Below the pieces are notes generated by a model that was given only the letters and a program-made list of their open reading frames with translations, searched no databases and was not told the DNA's origin. Shown here one piece after another: positions 36,585-45,552 of a stretch of 64,000 nt of DNA. Location of the stretch: positions 2,294,001-2,358,000 of the forward strand of contig NZ_OZ255701.1 in assembly GCF_965276875.1 (NCBI RefSeq). The letters run 5' to 3'. The stretch's first letter is position 1, and every line of letters begins with the position of its first letter. The translations under genes were made by a program, and so were the position numbers. The DNA is from Lichenicoccus sp965276875. Lineage in GTDB: Bacteria; Pseudomonadota; Alphaproteobacteria; Acetobacterales; Acetobacteraceae.

Positions 36585-37646
36585 TCAAGCACCCGCTCTG
36601 AGCGCGAATTGCCACGCCGCTTCGGCCAGCATCGGCGCACGGGCCGCGGCCTCGGCTGCCCGCGCACTCGATGCCGTGCCGTCACGTACCCGTCCGGCGA
36701 TGCCTTGCACGATCCCCACCAGTCGGAACAAATTATAAGCGAAATACCAGTCGAGTTCCGGCAGCCCCTCCCGTCCTGTCAGCTCGCAGTATAGAGCGAC
36801 AGCGGCCGCCCGATCGGGAATGTCGAGGACGGCAAGGTCGAGCCCGGCCAGCGCGCTCCGCCCATCCGCCGGCAGCACCCATCCCATCAGCAGATAAGTA
36901 AAATCCGCCAACGGATCGCCGAGCGTCGACAGTTCCCAGTCGAGGACGGCGGCTACGCGAGGCGTGCTCGATGTCGGTGTGAAGATCAGGTTGTCAATGC
37001 GATAGTCGCCATGGACAATCGAGGTGCGCGCCTGCTCCGGCACGGATCCTGGCAGCCACGCCATCAGCCGTTCCGCGGCTTCAATCCGGTCTGTTTCCGA
37101 GGCTCGGTACTGCCGCGTCCAACGCTCGACCTGGCGCGCAAAATAGTTGCCTGGCCGGCCGTAATCTGCAAGCCCGATGGCGGCGTAATCGACTTTGTGC
37201 AGACGCGCCAGTGTCTCGATCATCGACATATAGGCCGCTCGCCGCGCCGCAGGTGCGAGGTCCGGCAAGCTGCCGTCCCAGTAGATCGGACCAGCCACCG
37301 CCTGCATCACGTAGAACATTGCGCCGATCACCGAGGGATCCTCGCACAGGGCATACGGCCGCGGGACAGGGAAGCTTGCGCCGTACAATGCCGAGATCAG
37401 CCGGAACTCGCGATCCACCGCATGGGCAGAGGGCAGGAGGGTGCCAGATGGTTTGCGCCGCAAGACGTAGCTGCAGCCTGGCGTTTCAAGCCGGTAGGTC
37501 GGGTTGGACTGGCCTCCCTTGAACTGCATGACCTGCAACGGCCCTGCATATCCTTTGATTGTCGCGTAAAGCCACGCTTCCAACGCGGCTTCGTCGATAC
37601 GAAGCCGCGCATCGATCGGCTTCACATCGAAAGCCGCCTCACCCAT
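36585..37646 (-). CDS. Aminoglycoside-phosphotransferase-like kinase (ACAD10/11-type)
   Basis: The 353-residue protein is a kinase of the APH fold: catalytic loop I-V-H-G-D-Y-R-I-D-N-L and the metal motif A-V-L-D-W-E-L-S-T-L-G-D-P-L-A-D. This last string is typical of the kinase domain joined to acyl-CoA dehydrogenases in ACAD10/11 and of LvaA of levulinate catabolism, which phosphorylate 4-hydroxyacyl-CoAs. It overlaps the acyl-CoA dehydrogenase gene by 8 bp, which supports a joint role. The frame is open upstream; the ATG at 37646 gives the best N-terminus. Antibiotic modification is unlikely given the neighbours. Confidence 0.85.
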   Translation of the reverse strand: MGEAAFDVKPIDARLRIDEAALEAWLYATIKGYAGPLQVMQFKGGQSNPTYRLETPGCSYVLRRKPSGTLLPSAHAVDREFRLISALYGASFPVPRPYALCEDPSVIGAMFYVMQAVAGPIYWDGSLPDLAPAARRAAYMSMIETLARLHKVDYAAIGLADYGRPGNYFARQVERWTRQYRASETDRIEAAERLMAWLPGSVPEQARTSIVHGDYRIDNLIFTPTSSTPRVAAVLDWELSTLGDPLADFTYLLMGWVLPADGRSALAGLDLAVLDIPDRAAAVALYCELTGREGLPELDWYFAYNLFRLVGIVQGIAGRVRDGTASSARAAEAAARAPMLAEAAWQFALRAGA

Positions 37647-38874
37647 TGCTGTAGCGGCGTAACTCGAGACGCGCGATGCTGCGATTGTGCACCTCGTCGG
37701 GACCGTCTGCGAGCCTGAGCGTGCGTATTCCCGAGTAAGCCTTGGCAAGGCCGAAATCATCAGAAACGCCGCCACCGCCATGCGCCTGGATGGCGTCGTC
37801 GATAACCCGGAGCGCCATTCGAGGGGCCGCTACCTTGATCATCGCGATCTCCAACCGCGCGCCCTTGTTGCCGACCTTGTCCATCATGTCGGCCGCCTTA
37901 AGGCAAAGCAGCCGGGTCATTTCGATGTCGATCCGCGCCTCGGCAATCCGCTGCTCCCAGACGGATTGCTCCGACAGGCGCTTGCCGAACGCAGTGCGCG
38001 AGAGGAGGCGGCGCGACATCTTCTCCAGCGCCATCTCGGCAACACCTATTGTGCGCATGCAGTGATGAATACGCCCGGGCCCGAGCCGACCCTGCGCGAT
38101 CTCAAAGCCGCGTCCCTCGCCGAGAATCAGGTTTTCCGCCGGCACCCTGACGTCGCGCAACAGGATTTCCGCATGGCCGTGCGGCGCATCGTCATAACCG
38201 AAGACCGGCAGCATGCGCACGATCTCCACACCTGGGCTGTCGAGCGGAACCAGGATCTGTGATTGCTGGCTGTGCGTCGGAGCCGAGGGGTCCGTCTTGC
38301 CCATGACGATGGCCACGGCGCATCGCGGATCGCCGGCGCCCGATGACCACCATTTACGCCCGTTGATGATGTAGTCATCGCCGTCGCGCCGAATCAACGT
38401 CTCCACATTTGTGGCATCCGACGAGGCGACATCGGGTTCGGTCATCAGGAAGGCAGATCGAATTTCTCCCTGCATGAGCGGCGTCAACCATCGCCGCCTC
38501 TGTGCTGGGCTGCCATAGCGGTGCAGCACTTCCATGTTGCCGGTGTCGGGCGCCGAGCAATTGAACACCTCTGACGCGATCGCCACGCGGCCCATTGCCT
38601 CCGCGCACGATGCATAGTCGAGGTTGCTGAGCCCGGCGCCGTGGAACTCGCCCTCATCGTGTTCCGAAGAAGGCGGCAGAAAGAGGTTCCACAGGCCTTT
38701 CGACCGCGCTCTCGCCTTGAGGGTCTCGAGGTGCCTGGAAGGACGCCACCGATCGGCGCCCGGCTCGGCCGACTCTGCTCTGATTATGTCGAGCGATGGT
38801 ACGATCTCGGTGTCGATGAAGCCTTGTACCCGCTCCAGCCAATGGCGCTGAGTCGGCGAGGGTGTAAAATCCAC
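37639..38874 (-). CDS. Acyl-CoA dehydrogenase (ACAD10/11-like partner)
   Basis: The ~411-residue flavoenzyme has M-T-E-P-D-V-A-S-S-D-A-T-N (FAD/substrate), K-W-W-S-S-G-A-G-D-P, R-T-A-F-G-K and a C-terminal H-G-G-G-G-V-S-D-D-F. The K-W-W-S-S-G pattern is typical of the ACAD11-like branch. It would turn a (phospho)hydroxyacyl-CoA or acyl-CoA into an enoyl-CoA with the adjacent kinase. The start is a GTG at 38874 with GGGAG 10 bp ahead; an ATG 16 codons upstream is the alternative. Confidence 0.88.
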   Translation of the reverse strand: MDFTPSPTQRHWLERVQGFIDTEIVPSLDIIRAESAEPGADRWRPSRHLETLKARARSKGLWNLFLPPSSEHDEGEFHGAGLSNLDYASCAEAMGRVAIASEVFNCSAPDTGNMEVLHRYGSPAQRRRWLTPLMQGEIRSAFLMTEPDVASSDATNVETLIRRDGDDYIINGRKWWSSGAGDPRCAVAIVMGKTDPSAPTHSQQSQILVPLDSPGVEIVRMLPVFGYDDAPHGHAEILLRDVRVPAENLILGEGRGFEIAQGRLGPGRIHHCMRTIGVAEMALEKMSRRLLSRTAFGKRLSEQSVWEQRIAEARIDIEMTRLLCLKAADMMDKVGNKGARLEIAMIKVAAPRMALRVIDDAIQAHGGGGVSDDFGLAKAYSGIRTLRLADGPDEVHNRSIARLELRRYSNG

Positions 38875-39031
38875 GTTTGCTGGCTCCCTGCTCGCTGCCC
38901 GCGTTGGGGCGAGTAGGACCATACCACCCAACCCATCCCGCCACGCAAGTCCCCGCCCCGCCTTGCAGCCCTGCCTTGCAGCAAAGGGTTCCTTGGCAAG
39001 GCGGCCCGGGGGTGGAGCCATACCATATTTT

Positions 39032-40282
39032 CTAAGACGGGCTTGTGTGAGAGCTCGGCGAGAACACGCCGATGAGCAGGGGCTTGGCAAACCTCTCGGC
39101 GGCGTTCGTCATTGTGGTGGCCGGCGACCAGCGCGTGAGCTCCACCGCGGCATTCATCATCCCGCTTACCAGCTCAGCCGCGATGGTTGCATCGACGGGC
39201 CGGATCGAGCCATCGGCAATGCCGTCGGAAATCAGCCCCGCGGTCCGCTCGGTGAGCTGCGCAAAGGTCGCGAGCAGGCCGGGCCGCAGATCGTCGGCGG
39301 TGGCCGACAGCGCCGACAGCCGGAGCAGCGGACCATCGTCCGAAAGCTGGTGGGCAAGCAGGGCCGCCGTAATCGCCCCCAATCGGCTCCAACCATCCTC
39401 CCCCGCGGCGAAACCGGCGACATGCGCACGCCGCATCACCTCGAAGGTGCGGCCGAAGCAGGCCGAGATCAGGTCGCCCTTGGTGTCGTTGTGGTGGTAG
39501 AAGGAACCCTTGGTCACGTTCAGTTTGGCGGAAATCCGGTCCACCGACGCGCCATGATAGCCGTACTCATTGACCATTTCCGTGGCCGCGCGAAGGAAGC
39601 GCGCGCGCGCATTGTCGCTCCCCGCGTCGGGACTCAATCCTCCAAGATCCAGCGCGCTCGGCGCCCAGACCCGGCCGTTCGCCGCAAGCCCATGATCGAG
39701 GATATCCGCCATTCGTGCCGCGGCCCGCGGGTAGTCCGCCGTCTCGTAGCGGCTGATCCAGGTCTTGGCATGGATGACGGCGCTGAAAACGAGATGTGCC
39801 CGCGCGTTCTGCTCGGCGCGTGAGAATATCGGCCCGAGCGGCTCCTGGAACCAGGCGCGGATACGGCGGAACAAGGCGACAAAGGCGATGCGGGTGGTCT
39901 CCGCCGCGGGACCGGTGAGTGCGCGCATGTCCCAGAAGTTCACATCCACTGCTGCCCGCCCCTCGGCGATCTCGGCGCGCCAGGCAAAGGTGATCGCGAG
40001 GAACCGGGCCAGTCTTCCGGCTGGCGTGGCCGCTTCCGCTTCGGCGCGGTCAAGCAGCGCGTCCATCGTTGCCATCGCCCGCAACAGACAGGCAGCGGCA
40101 AGGTCCTCCTTCTTGCGATAGTAATAGGTCACGCTGGTGATGGTCAGGCCGACGCTGGCGGCGACGTCGGTCAACGTGGTGCCGGCCAGGCCGTGCGCGT
40201 TGAACAGGATTGCCGCGGCCTGCAGGATGGCCTCGCGCTTGCGCTCGAAACGTGCGGTCTGTGGCGGGGCAGGTGCATCCAT
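39032..40282 (-). CDS. Tandem TetR-family regulator (two HTH domains)
   Basis: The 416-residue protein contains two complete TetR units. The first helix-turn-helix (about 14-65, L-T-D-V-A-A-S-V-G-L-T-I-T-S-V-T-Y-Y-Y) and its ligand domain are followed by a second (about 228-280, V-D-R-I-S-A-K-L-N-V-T-K-G-S-F-Y-H-H). Single-chain double TetR proteins are uncommon and can act as built-in dimers. It lies between the leftward kinase/dehydrogenase genes and the rightward beta-oxidation operon and probably controls one or both, with an acyl-CoA as ligand. An upstream TTG start at 40315 is possible. Confidence 0.88.
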   Translation of the reverse strand: MDAPAPPQTARFERKREAILQAAAILFNAHGLAGTTLTDVAASVGLTITSVTYYYRKKEDLAAACLLRAMATMDALLDRAEAEAATPAGRLARFLAITFAWRAEIAEGRAAVDVNFWDMRALTGPAAETTRIAFVALFRRIRAWFQEPLGPIFSRAEQNARAHLVFSAVIHAKTWISRYETADYPRAAARMADILDHGLAANGRVWAPSALDLGGLSPDAGSDNARARFLRAATEMVNEYGYHGASVDRISAKLNVTKGSFYHHNDTKGDLISACFGRTFEVMRRAHVAGFAAGEDGWSRLGAITAALLAHQLSDDGPLLRLSALSATADDLRPGLLATFAQLTERTAGLISDGIADGSIRPVDATIAAELVSGMMNAAVELTRWSPATTMTNAAERFAKPLLIGVFSPSSHTSPS

Positions 40283-40438
40283 ATCAGCGTGTGGTGTAAT
40301 GAAGCGGCGGCCCAAGGTCCAGGAGAGCCGCTGTATCAGCGCCTTGAAAATTCCTTTGCGGAGGCTTGATTTGAAGGCCGAGTATGATGCACTGTGCCGC
40401 TTCGGTATCAGAAACTCAGCGATAATTGGATATTAGGG

Positions 40439-42532
40439 ATGCAGTCTGGGGTTGCGGCGGCAGAGGCCGGAAAAGCGGTTCTTCATATGGAAGACGGGAT
40501 CGCCGTGGTGACGCTGAATTCACCACCGGTGAATGCGTTGTCCACCGCGATGCGAACCCAGTTGGTGGCGGCCTTGCAACGTGCAGAGGCCGACCAGGCG
40601 GTATCCGCGGTCGTGCTGATCGGCGCCGGGCGTGGATTTTCCGGCGGCGCCGATATCACCGAGTTCACCAAGCCACCCGCGTCGCCGACCCTGCACGACC
40701 TCCTGATCGCCATAGAGAGCATGACCAAGCCGGTCGTTGCCGCAGTGCACGGCATGGCGCTCGGCGGCGGCCTGGAGTTGGCGCTCACTTGCCCGTACCG
40801 CGTGGCTCTATCGTCCGCGAAGCTCGGCCTGCCGGAGGTCAAGCTCGGCTTGCTGCCGGGTGCAGGCGGAACCCAGCGGTTGCCCCGCGTGGTGCGAGCC
40901 GGCGTGGCGCTGGAGATGATCGTGTCCGGCGATCCGGTCGGGTCTGCTCGTGCGCTGGAGATCGGCCTGGTCGACGAGGTGGTGTCAGGCGATCTGCAAG
41001 TCGGGGCTGTGGCCTTCGCGAAAAAGGTCGCCGGTGCCGGTGGTACGATCCGCCAGACCCGGGATCGGACCGACAGGATCGAAGAGGCGCGCGCGGATCC
41101 GGGGCTGTTCGACCGGTTCCGGGCCGCCAATGCCCGCCGCTTCCGCGGCTTCGAGGCACCGGAACTATGCCTCAAGGCGGTTCAGGGCGCGGTCACCTTG
41201 CCGTTCGACGAGGGCTTGGCGCAGGAGCGCGAGTTGTTCGTTGCCTTGCTGCAAGGCGAGCAATCGGCGGCGCAGCGGCATGCCTTCTTCGCCGAGCGCC
41301 AAGCCGCCAAAGTCGACGACATCCCCGCCGACACGGCACTGCTCCCGATCCGCAAGGTCGGCGTCATCGGGGCCGGCACCATGGGCGGCGGTATTGCAAT
41401 GAACTTCCTCAATGCCGGCATTGAGGTGGTGATGGTCGAGGCGCGCCCCGAGGCGCTGGAGCGCGGTTGCGCCACCATTCGGCGCAACTACGACAACACC
41501 GCCAAGAAAGGTCGTCTGACCCAGGCGGACGTTGAAACCCGGATGCGTCTGTTGGCGCCAGGGCTCGATTTCGACGCACTTTCTGAGTGCGATCTCGTCA
41601 TCGAGGCGGTGTTCGAGGAAATGTCGCTCAAGAAGGACGTGTTTGCCCGGCTCGACAAGGTTGCCAAGCCCGGCGCGATCCTGGCTTCCAACACGTCCTA
41701 TTTGAACATCAACGAGATCGCCTCGGTGACGTCGCGGCCGGGGCATGTGCTGGGCATGCATTTCTTCTCGCCGGCCAATGTCATGCGGCTGCTCGAAGTG
41801 GTGCGAGGCGATGCTACCGAAAAAGCGGTCGTGGCCACCGCGATGCAGCTCGGCAAGACGATTGGCAAGGTTGCCGTGCTGGTGGGCGTCTGCCACGGCT
41901 TTGTCGGCAATCGGATGCTTGAGGCGCGACAGATCGAGGCCGGCAAGCTGATCCTCGAAGGGGCGATGCCCTGGGACGTCGATCGTGTGCTGACGCAGTT
42001 CGGCATGCCGATGGGGCCGTTCGCGATGGGCGATCTGGCTGGCCTCGATATCGGCTGGAGTGCTGAACGCTCGACCGGCCAGACCGTGCGCGAGCGGCTC
42101 TGCGAAGCCGGCCGCTTTGGACAAAAGGGCGGCGGCGGCTTTTACGACTATGATGCCGAACGCCGGCCCACGCCATCGCCGGTCGCCGAGCGCGTGGTGC
42201 TGGAGATCTCCGCCCAACACGGGATTACACGTCGCACCGTATCCGATCAGGAGATCCTCGAACGTTGCCTCTATTCGATGATCAATGAGGGTGCCAAAAT
42301 CCTCAGTGAAGGGATCGCCACCCGCGCTTCGGACATCGATGTCGTCTGGGTCAACGGCTATGGGTGGCCGGTCTATCGCGGCGGCCCGATGTTCTATGCC
42401 GATAGCATCGGCGCCAAGACCGTCCTGGAGCGGCTGCGCGCGTTCGAGGCCGCGGGCAACGCCGATCTGAAGCCGGCCCCGCTCCTCGAGCGGCTAGCCG
42501 CGGAGGGCGGCCGCTTCCTGGCTGCCCAATGA
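40439..42532 (+). CDS. fadB: Enoyl-CoA hydratase/3-hydroxyacyl-CoA dehydrogenase fusion (FadB/FadJ-like)
   Basis: The ~697-residue protein has an N-terminal crotonase domain (G-A-G-R-G-F-S-G-G-A-D-I, L-P-E-V-K-L-G-L-L-P-G-A-G-G) and a C-terminal dehydrogenase with the NAD motif V-G-V-I-G-A-G-T-M-G-G-G-I-A and catalytic H-F-F-S-P-A-N-V-M. It hydrates enoyl-CoAs and oxidises the 3-hydroxy product. An earlier start at 40394 would add 15 poorly supported residues. It opens the operon that continues with a CoA ligase, two dehydrogenases and a thiolase. Confidence 0.93.
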   Translation: MQSGVAAAEAGKAVLHMEDGIAVVTLNSPPVNALSTAMRTQLVAALQRAEADQAVSAVVLIGAGRGFSGGADITEFTKPPASPTLHDLLIAIESMTKPVVAAVHGMALGGGLELALTCPYRVALSSAKLGLPEVKLGLLPGAGGTQRLPRVVRAGVALEMIVSGDPVGSARALEIGLVDEVVSGDLQVGAVAFAKKVAGAGGTIRQTRDRTDRIEEARADPGLFDRFRAANARRFRGFEAPELCLKAVQGAVTLPFDEGLAQERELFVALLQGEQSAAQRHAFFAERQAAKVDDIPADTALLPIRKVGVIGAGTMGGGIAMNFLNAGIEVVMVEARPEALERGCATIRRNYDNTAKKGRLTQADVETRMRLLAPGLDFDALSECDLVIEAVFEEMSLKKDVFARLDKVAKPGAILASNTSYLNINEIASVTSRPGHVLGMHFFSPANVMRLLEVVRGDATEKAVVATAMQLGKTIGKVAVLVGVCHGFVGNRMLEARQIEAGKLILEGAMPWDVDRVLTQFGMPMGPFAMGDLAGLDIGWSAERSTGQTVRERLCEAGRFGQKGGGGFYDYDAERRPTPSPVAERVVLEISAQHGITRRTVSDQEILERCLYSMINEGAKILSEGIATRASDIDVVWVNGYGWPVYRGGPMFYADSIGAKTVLERLRAFEAAGNADLKPAPLLERLAAEGGRFLAAQ

Positions 42533-42557
42533 ACCCGCAGAATTCTTGGAAAAACCG

Positions 42558-44336
42558 ATGAACCAGGCAGCATCTGTCTCTTCCGAGGCGCATAGTCCAA
42601 TGCCTGAGGGCTGGCCGGCCGTTAGTCTGGCCAATGCGCACGCGATGCTGACCGCGCCCGGCGCGATGTTCGAGATGGAAGCGCTGACGGTCGATGGGCA
42701 CACCGTTCGCGCTTGGAAGAACGGACCGAAAACGCTGACCGAGGTGTTCGAGGCGTCGCAAGCATTCGGTGAGCGTATTTTCCTGGTCTATGAACAAGAG
42801 CGGGTCAGCTACGATGCGTTCGGGCGCGCAGCCATGCACATCGCGCGCACGCTGGTCGAGCGTGGCGTGCGGCCGGGTGATCGGGTCGCCATCGCAATTC
42901 GAAACCTTCCCGAGTGGCCGGTCGCTTTCTTCGGCGCGGTGCTCGCGGGCGCGGTGGCAACGCCGTTGAATGCCTGGTGGTCGGCTTCGGAACTGGCGCA
43001 TGGGTTGGTGGATTGCGGTGCGGTCGCGGCTGTGTTCGATGGCGAGCGCTACGAGCGGGTGCGCGAGCACCTGCCGGACTGTTCGGCGCTGCGACACACC
43101 TTTGTCTGTCGCAATAGAGCCGAGGCGGGGGCGCTGGGCGACGCCACAGCGTTCGAGGCGCTGATCGGACCGTCTGCCAATTGGAGCGCCCTCGAACCCG
43201 TAGGTGCGCCGCCGGTCCGCGTCGGCCCGGAGGATAATGCCACCCTGCTCTACACCTCCGGTACAAGCAGCCGCAGCAAGGGCGTTCTGGCCAGCCATCG
43301 TGGGGCGACCACGCCGATTTTTGCGACGCTGCTTTCGCAGGTGCGCAGCTTCGTGCGGCGCGGCGAGACGCCCCCAGCGCTCGACCCCGAGGCGCCGCAG
43401 AAATGCAGCATCATGGCGATACCGTTTTTTCACGTCACCGGCTGCTTTGCCTTCCTGACCGTGTCGATGGTCATGGGTGCGCGCGTGGTGCTGATGCGCC
43501 GCTTCGAGCCAGAGGTGGCGATGGCGCTGATCGAGCGCGAGCGGGCAACCAGCATCGGTGGCGTGCCGACAATCCCCTGGCAGTTGCTCGAACATCCGGC
43601 ACGTGAACGCTACGATCTGTCGAGCCTGGATTCCGTTAGCTACGGCGGCGCCCCGGCAGCTCCCGAGCTGGTGCGGCGGATGCGCGACACTTGGCCGCAT
43701 GCCGTGAGCGGCAGCGGCTGGGGCATGACCGAGACATGCTCCACCTTTACTCATCATTTTGCCGAGGATTATGCGCATCGACCGGAGAGTTGCGGTCCGG
43801 CGACACCCGTGGGCGACATGAAGATCGTCGACAGCGACGGACGCAGTCTGCCAGTGGGCGAGACCGGCGAGCTTTGGGTACGCGGTCCGCATGTCGTGCG
43901 CAGCTACTGGAACAATCCAGAGGCGACCGCGGCGAGCTTCCGCGATGGCTGGCTGAAGACCGGCGACCTCGCCCGCCTCGACGAGGAGGGATTTTGCACA
44001 ATCGTCGACCGGCTCAAGGATGTGATCATCCGCGGCGGCGAAAACATCTACTCAATTGAGGTCGAGGATGCGCTGTTCAGCCATCCGGCGGTGATGGATG
44101 CGGCCCTGGTGCCGATCGCCCACAGGACATTGGGTGAGGTGCCAGGTGCGGTGGTGACACTCAAGCCCGGCTTTACCGCCGATGAGGACGAGTTGCGCAC
44201 CCACGTGGCTGGGCAGCTCGCTGCCTTCAAGGTGCCGGTGCGCGTGCTGTTGCGGCACGAGCCGCTGCCGCGCAATGCGAATGGCAAGGTTCTCAAACCG
44301 GAGCTGCGCCGCCTGTTCACTGAGGAGGCAACCTGA
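42558..44336 (+). CDS. Acyl-CoA ligase (AMP-forming)
   Basis: The ~592-residue enzyme has the adenylation motifs L-L-Y-T-S-G-T-S-S-R-S-K-G, G-W-G-M-T-E-T and R-L-K-D-V-I-I-R-G-G-E-N-I, and the C-terminal lysine region N-A-N-G-K-V-L-K. It activates a carboxylic acid to its CoA ester using ATP. A TTG at 42546 is the alternative start. It is followed directly by the acyl-CoA dehydrogenase gene (TGATG, 1-bp overlap). The acid is unknown; medium-chain, alicyclic and branched acids are all possible. Confidence 0.92.
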   Translation: MNQAASVSSEAHSPMPEGWPAVSLANAHAMLTAPGAMFEMEALTVDGHTVRAWKNGPKTLTEVFEASQAFGERIFLVYEQERVSYDAFGRAAMHIARTLVERGVRPGDRVAIAIRNLPEWPVAFFGAVLAGAVATPLNAWWSASELAHGLVDCGAVAAVFDGERYERVREHLPDCSALRHTFVCRNRAEAGALGDATAFEALIGPSANWSALEPVGAPPVRVGPEDNATLLYTSGTSSRSKGVLASHRGATTPIFATLLSQVRSFVRRGETPPALDPEAPQKCSIMAIPFFHVTGCFAFLTVSMVMGARVVLMRRFEPEVAMALIERERATSIGGVPTIPWQLLEHPARERYDLSSLDSVSYGGAPAAPELVRRMRDTWPHAVSGSGWGMTETCSTFTHHFAEDYAHRPESCGPATPVGDMKIVDSDGRSLPVGETGELWVRGPHVVRSYWNNPEATAASFRDGWLKTGDLARLDEEGFCTIVDRLKDVIIRGGENIYSIEVEDALFSHPAVMDAALVPIAHRTLGEVPGAVVTLKPGFTADEDELRTHVAGQLAAFKVPVRVLLRHEPLPRNANGKVLKPELRRLFTEEAT

Positions 44337-45529
44337 TGAACCTCGATTTCGCCGACGAGGATGTCGCGTTTCGCGCGGAAATCCGCGCATTCATTGCAGA
44401 GAATTATCCGGCCGAAACACGGGCCCGGCAGGACTCGCACGAGGAGTTGCGGCGCGAGGACTTCATGGCCTGGCATCGCATCCTCGGCGCGCGCGGTTGG
44501 TCGGCGCCGTCCTGGCCGAAGGAGTATGGCGGCCCGGGCTGGACGGCGATACAAAAGTTCATTTTCGCCGAGGAGCTGGCGGACGCCGGAACTGTGCCGA
44601 TCCTGCCGTTCGGCATCAACATGGTCGCGCCGGTGATCCAGGCCTTCGGCACGGACGAACAAAAACAGCGTTTTCTGCCGCCGTTGCTGCGCGGCGAGGT
44701 CTGGTGGTGCCAAGGCTATTCCGAGCCCGGTGCCGGCTCCGATCTCGCGGGCCTCTCGACCCGCGCGGTGCGCGACGGCGACGACTATATCGTCACCGGA
44801 CAGAAGGCCTGGACCACCTTGGCGCAATTCGCCGATTGGGGCTTCTTCCTGGTCCGCACCGATCCGGCGGCAAAGAAGCAGGAAGGCATCAGCTTCCTGC
44901 TGATCGATATGGCGTCGCCTGGGGTCACCGTGCGCCCGATCATCACGCTGGACGGCGCCCACGAGGTCAACGAGGTCTGGCTGGACGAGGTGCGTGTGCC
45001 GGTCGCCAACCGGGTGCACGAGGAAAACAAGGGTTGGACCTGTGCGAAGTTCCTGCTCGCGCACGAGCGCACCAATATCGCCGGCGTCGCCCGCTCGAAG
45101 CGTGCGCTGGAGAAGCTGCGTGCCGCCGCCCGCCAGGAGATGCAGGACGGCGCGCCGATGATCGAGGACCCGTTCTTCGCCCGCAAGCTGGCGGAGACCG
45201 AGATCGAGCTGATGGCGCTGGAATATACCGAGCTGCGGACGCTCGCGCGTGAAAGCCAGGGGCGCGGCCCCGGTCCGGAATCCTCGCTGCTGAAAATCAA
45301 AGGCACCGAAATCCAGCAGCGCAGCACAGAGCTGATCCTCGACGTCGCCGGCCGCTATGCCAGTCCGCATCTTGCCGGTCTTGTTGCCGGCGATAATGAT
45401 CTTGCGATCGGTCCAGATTATGCGCGCGACGCCGCCGACAGCTATTTCAACATGCGCAAGGCGTCGATCTACGGCGGCTCCAATGAAATCCAGCGCAACA
45501 TCATCGCCAAGGCCATACTGGGCCTATAG
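44336..45529 (+). CDS. Acyl-CoA dehydrogenase, first of a tandem pair
   Basis: The 397-residue protein has W-W-C-Q-G-Y-S-E-P-G-A-G-S-D-L, Q-K-A-W-T-T, and the C-terminal Y-G-G-S-N-E-I-Q-R-N of the family. GAGGAGG lies just before the start. It is encoded in tandem with a second, shorter acyl-CoA dehydrogenase, an arrangement seen in alpha2beta2 enzymes of steroid and alicyclic acid degradation. The pairing is an inference from gene order. Confidence 0.92.
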   Translation: MNLDFADEDVAFRAEIRAFIAENYPAETRARQDSHEELRREDFMAWHRILGARGWSAPSWPKEYGGPGWTAIQKFIFAEELADAGTVPILPFGINMVAPVIQAFGTDEQKQRFLPPLLRGEVWWCQGYSEPGAGSDLAGLSTRAVRDGDDYIVTGQKAWTTLAQFADWGFFLVRTDPAAKKQEGISFLLIDMASPGVTVRPIITLDGAHEVNEVWLDEVRVPVANRVHEENKGWTCAKFLLAHERTNIAGVARSKRALEKLRAAARQEMQDGAPMIEDPFFARKLAETEIELMALEYTELRTLARESQGRGPGPESSLLKIKGTEIQQRSTELILDVAGRYASPHLAGLVAGDNDLAIGPDYARDAADSYFNMRKASIYGGSNEIQRNIIAKAILGL

Positions 45530-45552
45530 GCATCGACACGGAACCCGTAGCA

